Source of the DNA: Brachypodium distachyon
Taxonomy: Eukaryota > Streptophyta > Magnoliopsida > Poales > Poaceae
Assembly (NCBI RefSeq): GCF_000005505.3
Contig: NC_016133.3
Location: 26,266,508 to 26,330,507 of the forward strand
Direction of reading: 5' to 3'
Length of the DNA stretch: 64,000 nucleotides
Below the pieces are notes generated by a model, which was not told the DNA's origin, made no database searches, and worked only from the letters and a program-made list of their open reading frames with translations. Below are positions 47,261-59,709 of the stretch, piece after piece. Position 1 is the stretch's first letter, and every line of letters begins with the position of its first letter. The translations under genes were made by a program, and so were the position numbers.

Positions 47261-50200
47261 ATGAAAAGCCCACCACCACCCTTTGGCAACGTGCCGCCGT
47301 TTACCCGCGTCTACTACCCCTCCACCGATGATGAGCAGTTCTTCAGTGCCCCCTTGGCGGCACTGTGTGCGTTAATCGACCTGCCACCTCCCAGGTTCAG
47401 AGGCCGCATCAAGCCCGCCATGCCAGAAGGATGGCCGCCACGGTGGGAGATTGAGGCGAAGATCCGCGGGCGTGAGATCGCGCCTGCTACTCCGGATATC
47501 ACCTTCATCGCCCGCTACCCCACTAAAGCGACCGCCCCCTTACTAGGGTTCGATCTCTGTGCTTACTGTGCTAGTCTCTGGATCGACTCACTAGCACATA
47601 GTTTCATGATGAAATATACAGAAACAAAGGTCAAAAGTACTTTATTACATCGCATCATCCAGAATTTAAATAGTACTTACAACCACGCATGACCTCTTGG
47701 GCCAGCATAAAACAAATATTGTTTCATCATCATAAAACAATGTTTCAAAACTGCAGCGGAAAAGGGTAGAACAAAAGGGCCTCAACTACTCCAAGGTGAG
47801 AGAGTATGTTGGAATGTAAGCACATGACCCACGACAAAACGACGAACCTCACTCATCGTCGGATCCACCTGCATTGTTAATTGCAACCACTACGTGGTCA
47901 ATACATTTGAATGTATTGGCAAGTTCATCAGAGTTATAAAGGACCTACCAAGTACATGCATAATTTGGCTAGGTGTAGTTTGGCTGTTTGCATAAAAGCA
48001 TCATAGTTCAATCCTATCATTTTTAAACAAATAGTTTTGAATTCTATTGGACATGGGTAGAAACGCCCATGCTCCTATTAACCTAGGCACATTGAGTAGA
48101 AACATCAATGCTCCTACCCAGTTCAAACCATTATTTTATTAGGAAATTGGAATGAGTGAGACCTTCCTTACAGCCCCAATATCTAGTTGCTCATAATTGT
48201 CCGTAACCCGCGACACGGCTAAGTACTTAGTTTGACACTCTCGAGAGGTGGTACACTTTACCCACAAGAAATCAACGTGTTAATCCCTTCCTATCCTCAG
48301 GGTAGAGTAGCAACGGCATCGACTACAGGAATTTTCAGAACATAATCCTCCAGACCACCTAAGGGACACTCCCCCACCTACATTGCTACATACCGATGTC
48401 ACCTCGGATCCGGGTTCATATTTCTTACATCCATCCTGGCAGAGCCCATAATACCATGTGGTTGTACTGGAAGCTACTAGACAGGAAACTAGTCTAGTCT
48501 CTGGTTACCCCGGGTGGCATTCCTCAGTTGCAACGCAGGCGCTCCCATAGAAATGGCGAGACGACTCATAGAAATGGACCTGACGTTGCATACATCTCCA
48601 CTTCCTCAAAGCAGCCCGCCCAGGACGGGTCATTGAATTACTTGTTTTGCCATACGCTAGTTAAACCATATTGTAATTCAGTAGTATCACATTGTAATAA
48701 TACCAGCCTCGTATATTATCATAGCATAGCATTTTACTACTACGATGGCAATTGGTGGTGAGGTCACGGCAAAGGTATCCTATACTACTAGGAGAATCAT
48801 AGCATAGCATAGATACAATAAGAATCATAACAATGCAAGTAACAAAATCTAGTGCATAATAAAATAATAGGTGAATGATCAAAGTGAACTTGCCTTGATA
48901 GTAGTTGGTATTCAAACACTCTTCGCAATCACACAGTTCGCTCTCCGAGAAAACTAATCAAATACAAACATTGCATACATAAACACACAATACAATCAAG
49001 AGTAAAAAATGTATGCCATGATGCAATGTAAAACACGTGACATGAGCTTGGTTTATTTTATTTGGGTGATCTACTGATCCTAAGCAAAAGTAATTAAAAC
49101 AAATGCATTAGGGTTTTAAATAAAAAGGCAAAGGCTAGTGTTTAAACCCTAAAATAAGGTTTTATTTGCATCTGCAAAAAAATTGAATTCAAAATATTTA
49201 TTTCTCTGTCCTAATGGATAGAGGATAATAAAATAAAATTTTGGGCACTGAATTCATTCAAAAAGAACTTCTAAATAATTAGTTATGATTTAAATGGTAT
49301 TAAACATTATTCTGTAATTTGAATGTGATTCAAAAATTCAAAATTGAAATTGAACAGTGCCAAAAGATTCTACATTTCCTAAAGATTCCAAAAAGGTGCG
49401 GATCATTAAATTTGGCCAAACAGATTAAAAGATATGATCATTTGAAGTTACAGGGGCTTTTCTGCAAAAGTGCCATTTCTAATTATTCCGGGAATTAAAA
49501 TTAGATTTTGATTTTAATTTTACCGTCCACGTGTCACGTTCTAATAGGCGCGTACCGGTTCGATTAAATTAAAAATCTAGGATCTAATCTCGGCCGTGGG
49601 ATCATGATCAGACAGTCGGGGCGGGCTAGGGTTTACCTCCGCGGCGGCGGCGGTCGTCGGAGACGAGGAAGACGGCGGGCGGCTTCTCCGGTGAAGCTGA
49701 GGGCGCAGGGAGGTGCGGGGTCGACGCGGCGCGGCACGGCGAGGTCGGGGACGCGGTCGGCGCGGCTCGGGGCAGTCGGAGGCCACGCCTCGGACGGGGA
49801 CGGGCGCGGCGGCGCGGGCGGCGTACTCCGGCGAGCGTCGGCGACGACGGGGCCGGCGCTACGGTGCACGAAAAAGGAAACAGGGCGCGTCAAAAGAAGC
49901 GCACGGAGATGAAGAAGTAGAGGGAGAACAAGATGGCGGAGCTAACCCTTAGGGTTGCCGGCGGTGACCAAAACGAGCGGCGGCGTCCGTGCGGCTCCGG
50001 CGTGGAATCGGGCGGCGTGGGCGCGAGGATTCGGGCGACCAAGAGAGGGGGAAGAGAGGGGGAATTCCGGGCTTATTGTGGTGCGCCCGGGCGGTTCTGG
50101 GAAGGCCGAAATCAGCGGGGCGGCGAAGGCGCGCGCGAAATCTGGCGCGGACTTGGCGGCGATCGGGCGGCGCTTTCCGAACGAAGACGAACCTGACAGG

Positions 50201-51405
50201 TGGGCCCCACCTGTCAGTGACCGCGGGCGCGCGCGCGTGCGTTGGTGCCGGTCTGGCTCGGTCGGACGGGGCCGGTTCGGCCCATTTTTGCCGGGCCGGT
50301 ACGGTTTTCTCTTTTTTTCTTCTTTTAGCCCTTTTCTTTTTCTGTTTTTCTTATTTCTTTGATATCTTTTGATTTTGAACTCCAAATTGGGCCAAAAAAA
50401 TTCCAGAAAATTTGTAAAATCATGTTTTATCATGATACAACTTTTGGGAGTAATTTTCCCTCAAAATTAAATATCTAAAAATACATTTGGCCTATAAATG
50501 CCTTTAGGGCTATATAACTATTTAAATAAAATAGTTTTTCAAGTCCAAATAATTATCCAAAAATTATGAGATAGCTTATTTATGCAATAAAACCTCTTTT
50601 TTGTATAAACCTTATTGGTTTGAAGATCCAAAGCTCAAATGGGTGTAACCCTAGGGTTTAAATTGAAATAAAAATCTTTTAAAGCCTTTTGAGATTCAAA
50701 TTTGAATTCAAACATGCAATTGTGGCATGATGCTTATGGATACAATGCATATGAAAGGATTTGAAATTTTGTGATATTACACCCACCTTCGAGCAAGGCT
50801 TTCAGTTTGCCATGCAGTGCGCCTTCGCGCGGGTGTGCCAGGACTATCGACACAAGTTTCCCGAGGACTCCCCCTTCCTCCTCTTTGGAAGGCGGAATCA
50901 CACATGCTCGGCCGTGGCAATAACCAATGACGAGGATGCGACCCCGGTGACGACCCACTTTGAGAACATGGAAGCAAACATAGTGGACTTAGAGTCTTGC
51001 CTCGAGCACGAGATGACCAGGGCCGACATTGCCGAGAAGCAGGCCGGCAAACTACTAGGGGAGAATGCCCAGCTGCAGGAGGACAAGACCGTGTTGGAGA
51101 ACACTGTCCTCAACATGGGAGGCGCCATAGAGCAGCTGCAGTATGAGAGGGACCAGGCCCGCTACTACTGTGAGTAGTTCAAGGCGTTCATCACAGCCGC
51201 CGCCGCACCCGTAGCCGCGCCAGCCACCGCACCGGCGCCAGATCAGACCCCACCTCTACCACAGGATCAGGAGATGGAGCCTCAGGAGGGAGTGCCGACT
51301 GAGGAGGAGGAGCCCCAGGAGGTTCACGAGATGGACACCCCTGCCTCCAACACCCGCTCCAAGAAGAGGACGAATGGGGCCGCGACATCAGCCACACTTC
51401 CTTAG
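47261..51405 (+). pseudogene. Element Z extra ORF upstream of gag (ORF0), split by solo LTR C
   Basis: Starts at ATG 47,261 (MKSPPPPFGNVPPFTRVYYP). The frame breaks at solo LTR C and resumes at 50,787; removing the LTR with one CCCAC copy restores the frame (IARYPT then FEQGFQFAMQCA). The C-terminal half is predicted coiled coil (LESCLEHEMTRADIAEKQAG, GAIEQLQYERDQARYY). A TAG at 51,178-51,180 interrupts it before an Ala/Pro/Glu-rich tail ending at 51,405. I recall an extra ORF before gag in rice RIRE3/RIRE8-type elements, but its function is unknown. It is not gag, since the CCHC gag lies downstream. Confidence 0.7.
47524..50781 (-). mobile_element. Solo LTR C (same family as Z), minus orientation, TSD CCCAC
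   Basis: 3258 bp, flanked by perfect CCCAC repeats (47,519-47,523 and 50,782-50,786). The left end reads TAAAGCGACC instead of TGAAGCGACC and the right end GATATTACA, so both termini carry G-to-A type changes. It lacks any internal region. It inserted into the ORF0 of a relative (element Z). The TATA position reads GGCTTATTGTGG on the plus strand and is likely dead. Confidence 0.95.
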
Positions 51406-51690
51406 TCTAGTTGATCCTGCCAGACTTATCATTTCTTTTCGTTATCAGTATTGCAAGTTAGTCGTTGACCATACAATCTATGTGTATGGCAATGTAGATC
51501 GATTGCTTCTTCCATACTCTTTTATTATGGGCACTGTTCCATCGTGAACAAGTGTGATTTGCCCATAACCTTTTTATGAATGATTGAGTGTCTGATTGAA
51601 ATATGCTTGAGTTAATGTTTTGTTGTGGGGGCTTAGTTATCCTTAGCTCTAATCTGTCTATTATTACTCATCTATGCTACCCTAAACAGA
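51406..51690 (+). other. Spacer between ORF0 and gag of element Z
   Basis: No coding content; T-rich sequence with several stops in all frames. Confidence 0.5.
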
Positions 51691-51693
51691 TAG

Positions 51694-53764
51694 CTCCAAG
51701 ACGCCAGAACCTCACCAACAACGCTGAGGCTAACAACGCCGAAGCCGAAGTTAGGGGTGGGCGTGGTACGGAGTGATCCGACGGATCGTCTGTCCCGCAC
51801 CTAAAAACCACCGGAATGGTTCACAGGTTCGGTTCGTAAAAAGATGAGGCCCAAGTAAAACCCGATCCATTTGACCCATAGGTTCGATGGATCGAACCGA
51901 ACAAGCCCACCCCTGCAGCGGTCTCTCTCCCTCGCGAACTGTCTCGTCTTCCTCGTGCGCCGCCGCCCACTAGACGCCCCTGATCTGCTGCCAGCGCAGA
52001 GCTCCTCCGCCACCCGTGCACAGCCGGCTACGCACAACTCCTGATCCGTCGGCGTGCCGCCTCCCACGTACCGCCCCTCTGCTGACCGCGCATGGGTCCG
52101 CCGCCGCCCGCGTAGAGCCCCTCCGTTGACGGCTGCGCAGAGCTCCTCCAACGGCCGTGCGCCACCCATCCGGGCTGTTCCATCTCCCGCGTGCCACCCC
52201 TCTGACCCGTTTCCATCTCCCGCGCATCCCACGGATCTCCTGCCGGTGAGGTTCCTCCCCGCCTCCGCCAATCTCCCTACGGTGGTTCCGCCTCGCCTTC
52301 CGCCCGAATCCCTCCGCCGACGAGCAGGGGCAGCTCTCAGGATCAGCGAGACCCATCCATGGTGTTCCTACTAATTGAAGAATTTCTTGCTCTCTGCTTG
52401 GTGAAAATTGGTAGAAATTTTGGCTCTTTGGCTTATCCATGAATGGTATTCCTGCTGGTAGGAGTATTTGGCAGCATGATGTTGGAGTGGTTCGAACCTC
52501 GGTAACCATTGGAGCACGTGGTTCAGTCAAGAACAACCAATGGATTATCCGTTTGTACCTGCATGCGATTTTGGTTCGCTAGGTTCGGGTATTGAACCTG
52601 AAGGTTCGAACCACGTCCACCCCTAGCCGAAGGGAATGCACCATGTAGCAATTGTTGGCTGTTCAGATCCAATTCTTCCAGCTGATCACTCAGCAGTTAG
52701 CCAACAACAATGCCAACCACCCAGAACCCCAACAACAACCAGCAACACCACCCTCCACAAGTGGATATGCTGATCAGGTTCCTGCGTTTGCATCCACCTA
52801 CTTTCTCCAGCTCACAAGAGCCAATAGTGGCGGACGACTGGCTCCCCTCTATTAACAAGAACTTGGTGACCATCAATTGCACCGAGGAGGAGAAAGTGAG
52901 ATTCACAGCTCATCTGCTTGAAGGACCAACTGCACCTTGGTGGGAGAATTACCAGATCACCACCCTCATTGAGCATGTCACCTGGGATATGTTCCAAGAA
53001 ACTTTCCGCACCGCCCATATCTCAGCGAGGGTGCTTAATTTGAAGAAGAGTTTCTGCGGTTCAGACAAGGAAGCCGCACTGTGGTCGAGTTTATCGACCA
53101 ATTCAACAGTCTCGCCCGCTATGCACCGGACGAGGTGAACACTGACGCCAAGCGCCGAGAGAGATTCTTGGATGCGCTGAACGGTGAACTCTCTGTTCAG
53201 TTGGCTGTTGCATACACCCCCACCTACCAATCGCTAATCGACAAGGCGATTGTGCTGGAGAACAAGCTCCACCAGATGGAGAGCCGCAAGAGAAGACTCC
53301 ACAAGGGAAGCTCTCATGTGGGGCCACATCAAAAGCCGTGCACCACCCAAGACGGCAGTGGCAGTTCGGCTGTGCACAGGGCCGGGGGCCACAATGACAA
53401 GCGCAGCGGAGGGTATGGCCACCAGAACCGCCATGCCGGGAACAGCAAGCACCAGCACCAGCACCGGCAGTATCAGCACCAGCAGCAACAGCGCCCGAGG
53501 AACCACAACGGGAATGGTAACCACAATGGAGGTGGGAACCAGAATGGAAATGGAAAGGGGCACAACAACGGCAATGGCACAGGACAGAACCCCAACCCTG
53601 GCAGGGACATGAGCCAGGTAGAGTGCTTCAAGTGCCACAAGATGGGGCACTACTCAACCGATTGCCCAGAGAGATTTGGAGGGAATGTGGTTAAACCAAA
53701 CCCATTCCAGAAGGGCAACGTGAACCACATCGACATGGAAGAGATCACCGAGGAGCAGGTATAG
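51694..53764 (+). pseudogene. Element Z gag, split by a hAT element and frameshifted
   Basis: The start region reads AEANNAEAE-like codons at 51,694-51,751, continuing at 52,634 after the hAT insertion. The capsid domain is at 52,760-53,300 (PTFSSSQEPIVADDWLPSIN, WWENYQITTLIEHVTWDMF, VEFIDQFNSLARYAPDEVNT) with a frame change near 53,050. A Gly/Asn/His/Gln-rich linker leads to a CCHC zinc knuckle, CFKCHKMGHYSTDC, at about 53,624-53,665, which binds RNA. The frame ends at 53,764, one frame off from protease. A premature stop near 52,645 also breaks the N-terminal part. Confidence 0.88.
51752..52625. mobile_element. Non-autonomous hAT element 1 (874 bp) in element Z gag
   Basis: The ends TAGGGGTGGGCGTGG and (reverse complement of the right end) TAGGGGTGGACGTGG form 15-bp inverted repeats with one mismatch. 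Flanking 8-bp duplications are GCCGAAGT (51,744-51,751) and GCCGAAGG (52,626-52,633), 7 of 8 identical. No transposase is present; internal open frames are GC-driven. Confidence 0.93.
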
Positions 53765-54009
53765 TCATCGGTACCTTTAGCATTAATTCTTTTAAAAGTT
53801 TAGTACTGTTTGATACCGGTGCATCTCATTCATTCATCTCAAGAGGATTTGTGCATCAAAATGGATTACTTGTTAGCACACTAGCCAACCCCATGAAAGT
53901 AAATTCACCGGGGGGAGAACTGATAGCCGCCTATGACTGACGAGGGCTAAACCTGGAAATAGGGAAACACACCTTCCCCACAGTCCTAATAATAATAGGG
54001 TCCAAGGGT
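53765..54009 (+). pseudogene. Element Z protease
   Basis: The frame reads TFSINSFKSLVLFDTGASHS with active-site DTGA, then SPGGELIAAYD and a stop near 53,938, followed by [12 protein letters not shown] and [13 protein letters not shown] just downstream (to about 54,060). This is the pepsin-like protease of a Ty3/gypsy element that cleaves the polyprotein. It is out of frame with gag and contains a stop. Confidence 0.82.
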
Positions 54010-55515
54010 TTGGATGTCATCCTAGGAATGGATTGGCTGGCCAAGTATGAGGGTCTCATAGATTGTGTCAGAAGAACCATCACCCTCACCACCCCAGAGA
54101 GTAGGAGAATCCGTTTCAAATCTGCTTTTGAACTTAAGAGACCTAAGGTCAATTCTCTTAAGGGGGTTAGCCTGGACGAGGTTCCCATAGTGAATGAGTA
54201 TCCGGATGTTTTCCCGGAGGGGTTACCAGGTATAGCCAAGAGACCTTATAAGATGGCTGCGGATGAATTGAAGGAATCGAAGAAGCAGTTGGCTGAGCAG
54301 TTATCGCAAGGATTCACTCGCCCCAGTTCATCACCATGGGGAGCACCTGTCCTGTTTGTGGAGAAGAAGGACAAAAGCCAACGGATGTGTATAGACTATC
54401 GGTCACTTAATGAGGTGACGATAAAGAATAAATATCCCTTACCTATCATCAACGATCTTTTTGACCAGTTGGAAGGAGCCTGTGTGTTCTCAAAGATCGA
54501 TTTGCGATCAGGGTATTTTCAGCTGAAAATTTGAGAGATGGATATACCCAAGACGGCCTTCACCACTATGTATGGTCTATACAAGTATACCGTGATACCA
54601 TTTGGTTTGACCAATGCACCTGCATACTTCATGAACATGATGAACAAGGTGTTCATGGAATAATTGGATAAGTTCGTCGTTGTGTTCATCGACGATATCT
54701 TGGTTTACTCCAAGAGCAGGGAAGAACATGAGCAGCATCTGCGCATGATTTTGGAGAAGCTGAGGGCGCACAAGCTGTACGCCAAATTTAGAAGTCAGTT
54801 TCCTTGGACACATAGTGTCAGGAGCCGGAGTAGCTGGTGACCCAGCTAAGGTGGCAGCTGTTACAGAATGGGAGTCACCTAAGAATGTTGGAGATATCCG
54901 CAGTTTCCTTGGACTTGCTGGTTACTACCGGAGGTTCATTGAGAACTTCTCCAAGATAGCAAAACCTATGACCGAGCTCTTACAGAAGGAGAAGAAGTTT
55001 GACTGGAACGAGAAATGTGAAGAGAGTTTCCAGGAATTGAAGAAGAAACTGGTGTCCGCACCTATTCTTGTGTTACCAAACCTGCAAGAGGATTTTTAAG
55101 TTTATTGCGACGCTTCATGTCAAGGTTTGGGAGGAGTTTTAATGTAGGGAGGAAGAGTCGTAGCATATGCTTCACGGCAACTAAAGAGCCACGAAGGCAA
55201 CTACCCCACGCATGATTTGGAATTAGCCTCAGTAGTTCACGCTTTGAAGACTTGGAGACACTACCTAATGGGGAAACATTGCGAGCTATTTACAAATCAC
55301 AAGAGCCTGAAATATATATTCACCCAGAAAGAATTAAATCTGAGGCAGAGAAGATGGTTGGAACTGATAAAGAATTAAATCTGAGGCAAAGAATTAAATC
55401 TGACCTGAACTTGCAATACCATCCAGACAAGGCTAATGTGGTAGCCGATGCACTGAGCCGCAAGGGCTACGTGAATGGTCTGACAGCTGGGGAATTACCG
55501 CCAAAGTTATGCTAA
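54010..55515 (+). pseudogene. Element Z reverse transcriptase and RNase H
   Basis: RT motifs: [71 protein letters not shown] and the catalytic FIDDILVYSKS, then the thumb and connection (DIRSFLGLAGYYRRFIENFS). RNase H follows ([45 protein letters not shown]). Lesions: TGA at 54,532, TAA at about 54,661, a short deletion with frame change near 54,790, a TAA near 55,098 and a TAG near 55,146. A segment near 55,318-55,410 is locally triplicated. Confidence 0.9.
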
Positions 55516-55679
55516 CAATTCAAGGACCTGAGACTAGAAATTGTACCGGAAGGTCATTTGACTACTTTGGAAGTACAACCCACTTTGCTAGACAGGATTA
55601 GAAAAGCACAGAAGGGCGATTCGGAAATAAATGCGATAAAGGAAAATAAACTTATCGGGAAAGCAGAAGATTTTCGTGA

Positions 55680-56983
55680 GGATGATGGTTCGGTAAACGC
55701 ATTTGTGTGCCGCAGGATCCGGAAATCAGGAAGCTGATTTTACAAGAAGCCCATGACTCACCTTATTCGATCCACCTTGGGAACACAAAGATGTATATGG
55801 ACCTAAAAGAAATGTTTTGGTGGTCCGGATTAAAGCGAGACATCATAGAATTCATGGCCTTGTGCGATGTGTGCAGCAGAGTTAAAGCCGAACACCAAAA
55901 GCCAGCAGGATTGCTACGACCACTGCCAATACCAGACTGGAAGTGGGATAAAGTAGGCATGGATTTTATCACCGGTTTACCAAGGACCAGATCAGGATAT
56001 GATTCCATATGGTTAGTGGTAGACCGTTTGACCAAGGTTGCCCACTTTATACCGGTAAAGACCACAATACACCAGCGCACAGTTAGCGAAGCGCTACATG
56101 TCCAGAATCGTATGTTTACACGGAGTACCCAAGGAAATAGTTTCAGACAGAGGTACCCAATTTACCTCAAGATTTTGGGAACAGCTACATGAGTCTCTAG
56201 GAACGAGACTGGAGTTCAGCACAACGTTTCATCCGCAGACGGATGGACAGACCGAGAGAGTAAATGAGATCCTTGAGGATATGCTGAGAGCCTGCGCTCT
56301 AGATTATGGATCCAGTTGGGATGACAACCTGCCGTATGCAGAATTCTCATGCAACAACAGCTTCCAAGCCAGCATAGGAATGTCACCGTTTGAGGCTTTG
56401 TATGGAAGGAAGTGCAGAACACCATTGTTATGGGACGGTGTAGGAGATCGTAGCCTATTCGGCCCGAATATGATAAAGGATGCCGAGAAAAAGGTTAGGC
56501 TCATCCGAGACAGACTGAAGGTAGCTCAGTCATGGCAGAAGAGCTACGCAGATTCCAAACGTAGGGAAGTTACCTACGAGGCTGAAGATAGAGCGTATCT
56601 TAGAGTCTCACCGATACGCGGAGTAAAGAGGTTTGGAATAAAAGGAAAGCTAGCACCCCGTTTCATTGGACCCTTCAAGATATTGTCACGTCAAGGAGAA
56701 GTGGCCTACAAATTGGACTTACCGGAAGCACTGTCAAACGTCCACAATGTTTTCCTTGTATCGCAACTGAAGAAGTGTCACCCCGGGATGGCCAACACTG
56801 AGGGATACAATTCCGCTCGAAGAGGTCCAGCTGCAAAGTGATCTCACCTATGAGGAGAAGCCGATCAGAATCTTGGATACAGCTGAGAGACATACTCGGT
56901 CCAAGACTATCAAGTTCTGCAAGGTTCAGTGGGACCATCATACGGAAGAGGAAGCCACATGGGAACGCGAAGATGATCTTTGA
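55680..56983 (+). pseudogene. Element Z integrase with C-terminal chromodomain
   Basis: The HHCC zinc finger (EAHDSPYSIHLG, CDVCSRVKAEHQKP) is followed by the core with D in GMDFITGLPR, D in VSDRGTQF and E in DGQTERVNEI. A frame change near 56,090-56,100 splits the core. The C-terminal GPY-type region (APRFIGPFKILSRQGEVAY) is followed, after another frame change near 56,790, by a chromodomain with TRSKTIKFCKVQWDHH and EEEATWEREDDL. Chromodomains direct chromovirus integration toward particular chromatin. The stop is at 56,981-56,983. Confidence 0.9.
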
Positions 56984-56994
56984 GAAGACCATCT

Positions 56995-57009
56995 TAAGGG
57001 GGTTAGGTC
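56995..57009 (+). other. Element Z polypurine tract
   Basis: TTAAGGGGGTTAGG immediately before the 3' LTR start TGTAACATCCC, the plus-strand priming site. Confidence 0.8.
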
Positions 57010-59709
57010 TGTAACATCCCAAAAATTCAAACTCTTTCATATGCATTGCATTCATGAGCATCATGCCACATTTGTATGTTTGAATCAAAATTTGAATTAC
57101 AAAAGGCTTTGAAAAGGTTTTATTTCATTTTAAAACCCTAGTATTTCACCCATTTGAGCTTTGGATCTTTAGACCATTAGGGTTTATCTATAAAATGGGT
57201 TTATTGCATAATAAGCTATCCCATAATTTTTGGATATTTATTTGGAGTTGAAAAAACTATTTTATTTAAATAGTTACAAAGCCCTAAAGACATTTATAGG
57301 GCAAATGTATTTTTATATATTTTATTTGGAAGGGAAGTTAGTCCCAAAAGTTGAATCATGTTATAACATGATTTTACAATTTTTTGGAATTTATTTGGAT
57401 CAATTTGGAGTTCAAAATCAAAAGATATCAAAGAAATCAGAAAAAGAAAAAAAGAAAAGTACAAAAAAAAGAGAAAACTGGACCGGCCCGGCCATTTTGG
57501 GCCGAACCGGCCCCGTCCCGCGCGAACCGACCGATCTTCATCAACGGTTAGGATTAGATCCTTTAAGTCGAAGGGGTACGGTTAGATCTCAGCCGTCCGA
57601 TCGGTTTAAGTGAGATCCAACGACTGCGTTTTATTTTAAATACTGAACCGGTACCGGCCAATCACAGCGCGACACGTGTCCCTTATTAAAATGAAAACTT
57701 AATCCCGGTTTAAATTAAATGACAGTTTTGCAGAAAAGCCCCTAGAACTTCAAATGCTCATATCTTTTAAACCACTAGGAAAAATTTGATAAATTTTACC
57801 TTTCTGGAAAGCTCTTGACCTTTAGAATATTTTAACATAGTTTAAATTTAAATTTGAATAACTTAACCACAGTCATTTTACAGAAAGGCTTTTAATGCCA
57901 TTTAAATCATATCTTTTTATTTAGAAATGCTTCCTAATTGAAACCAGTGCCCAAAAATTTGTTTTATTGTCCTCTGTCCATTGGGACAGAGAAATAATTT
58001 TTTTAAATTAAATTACTTGGCTGATGCCAATAAAACCTTGTTTTAGGGTTTTAATCCCTTGTTTTCTTTTGTATTTTGTTTTTAGCCTATTGCATTAATT
58101 TTTAATTGCTAATACTTTGGACCAGGTTTATGATCTGGTTGATCACCCAAATAAAATCAACCCTATCATGTCACATGTTTTACATTGCATCATAGCATAC
58201 TTTCTTTTGTCGTGATGTGAGTTGTGTGTTTATGTATGTGTATGCTTGTTTACTTTAGTTTACTCGGAGAGCGAACCTTGTGACTGTGACGAGTGCTTGA
58301 TTACCAACTGCTACCAAGGCAAGTTCACTTTGACCATCATCCCATTATGTTATTATGCACTAGTTTTTATTAGTTGCATTGTTAGGATTATTATTGTACC
58401 TATGCTAGCTATGATTTCCTAGTATTATAGGATACCCTTGCCATGTCCTTTGCACTAGTTACCATCGTAGGTAGTCCAATGCTATGCTATGCTATTATAC
58501 GAGGGTGGTATTATTACAATGTGATATTATTGTCATTATGGAGTAAGGTATGATCTTTCTAGTGTATGGCAAAACAAGTAATTCAATGAACCGTCCTGGG
58601 TGGACTACTTTGATTATTCGAGATGTTATGCAACGTCAGGTCCATTTCTATGGGTCCCTTTGAGTCGAGTCCCCGTGGATTCAGGGAGCGCTTGCGTCGC
58701 AAATGTGGAATGCCACCCGGGGTAACCGGAGACTGGACTAGTTTCCTGTTTAGTAGCTTCCAGTACAACCACATGCTAATATGGACTCTGGCTGGATGGA
58801 GTAAGATATGAACCCAGATCTGAGGGATTGTAATGAGGTAGCTGTGCAGGTGGGAGCGCGGGTCCCTTAGGTGGTCCGGGGGATTATGTTCTGAAAATTC
58901 TTGAAGTCGATGCCGTTGCTACTCTACCTTGAGGACAGTAAGGGATTAACACGTTGAATTCTTATGGGTAAAGTGTACAACCTCTCGAGAGTGTCAAACT
59001 AAGTACTTGGCCGTGTCCCCGGTTACGGACAATTATGAGCAACTAGATTTGGAGGCTGTAAGGAAGGTCTCACTCATTCCAATTTCTTAATAAAATGTAT
59101 GGTTTGGACTTGGGTAGGAGCATTGATGTGTCTACTCAATGTGCCTAGGTTAATAGGAGCATGGGTGTGTCTACCCCGTGTCCAATAGAGATAAAACTAT
59201 TTGGTTAAATATGATAGGATGAAACATTGTTGCTTTTATGCAAATAGCCGAACCCCACCTTGCCATATACTGCATGTACATTGTTAGGTTTGTTATAACT
59301 TCCAGGTGAACTTGCCAATACATTCAATGTATTGACCACGTAGTGACTGCAATTAATAATGCAGGTGAATCTGAGGAAGAGTGAGGTTCGTCGATGTTCT
59401 TTGGGTCATGTGCTTACATTCCAACATGCTCTCTCCTTTGGGAGTAGTTGTGGCCCATTTGCTCTACCTTTCCGCTGCAAGTTTATGAAACACTATTTTG
59501 ATATGTTGAAACAGTATTTTGTTATGCTGACCCGAGGGGTCATGCAAGTTTGTAAGTACAATTAAGTTCTGGATGATGCGATGTAATAAAGTACTTTGAA
59601 CTTTGTATCATGTTATTACATCTTGGAACTGTGTGTGTGCTAGTGAGTCGATCCAGGGACTAGGACAGTAAGCACAGAGATCGAACCCTATACAAGGGCG
59701 GTCGCTTCA
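57010..59709 (+). repeat. Element Z 3' LTR, internally deleted
   Basis: 2700 bp from TGTAACATCCC to CGGTCGCTTCA. About 0.6 kb corresponding to 44,150-44,762 of the 5' LTR is missing; the join lies at about 57,532 inside CGACCGATCTTC. The missing block includes the TATA box and GC-rich leader. The terminal TCA is followed by TSD TAGAG. Confidence 0.93.

Larger units (their letters stand above)
43644..59709 (+). mobile_element. Element Z: full-length Del/Tekay-type chromovirus (Ty3/gypsy), TSD TAGAG
   Basis: LTR to LTR with perfect TAGAG duplications (43,639-43,643 and 59,710-59,714). It has 5' LTR, iMet-type primer binding site, an extra ORF, gag with CCHC knuckle, protease, RT, RNase H, integrase with a C-terminal chromodomain, polypurine tract and 3' LTR. 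The gene order and the chromodomain identify a chromovirus; RT/IN motifs resemble Del/Tekay (RIRE-like grass elements). It contains solo LTR C (47,524-50,781) and a hAT miniature element (51,752-52,625). The coding region is broken in many places, so it is not autonomous. Confidence 0.93.
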
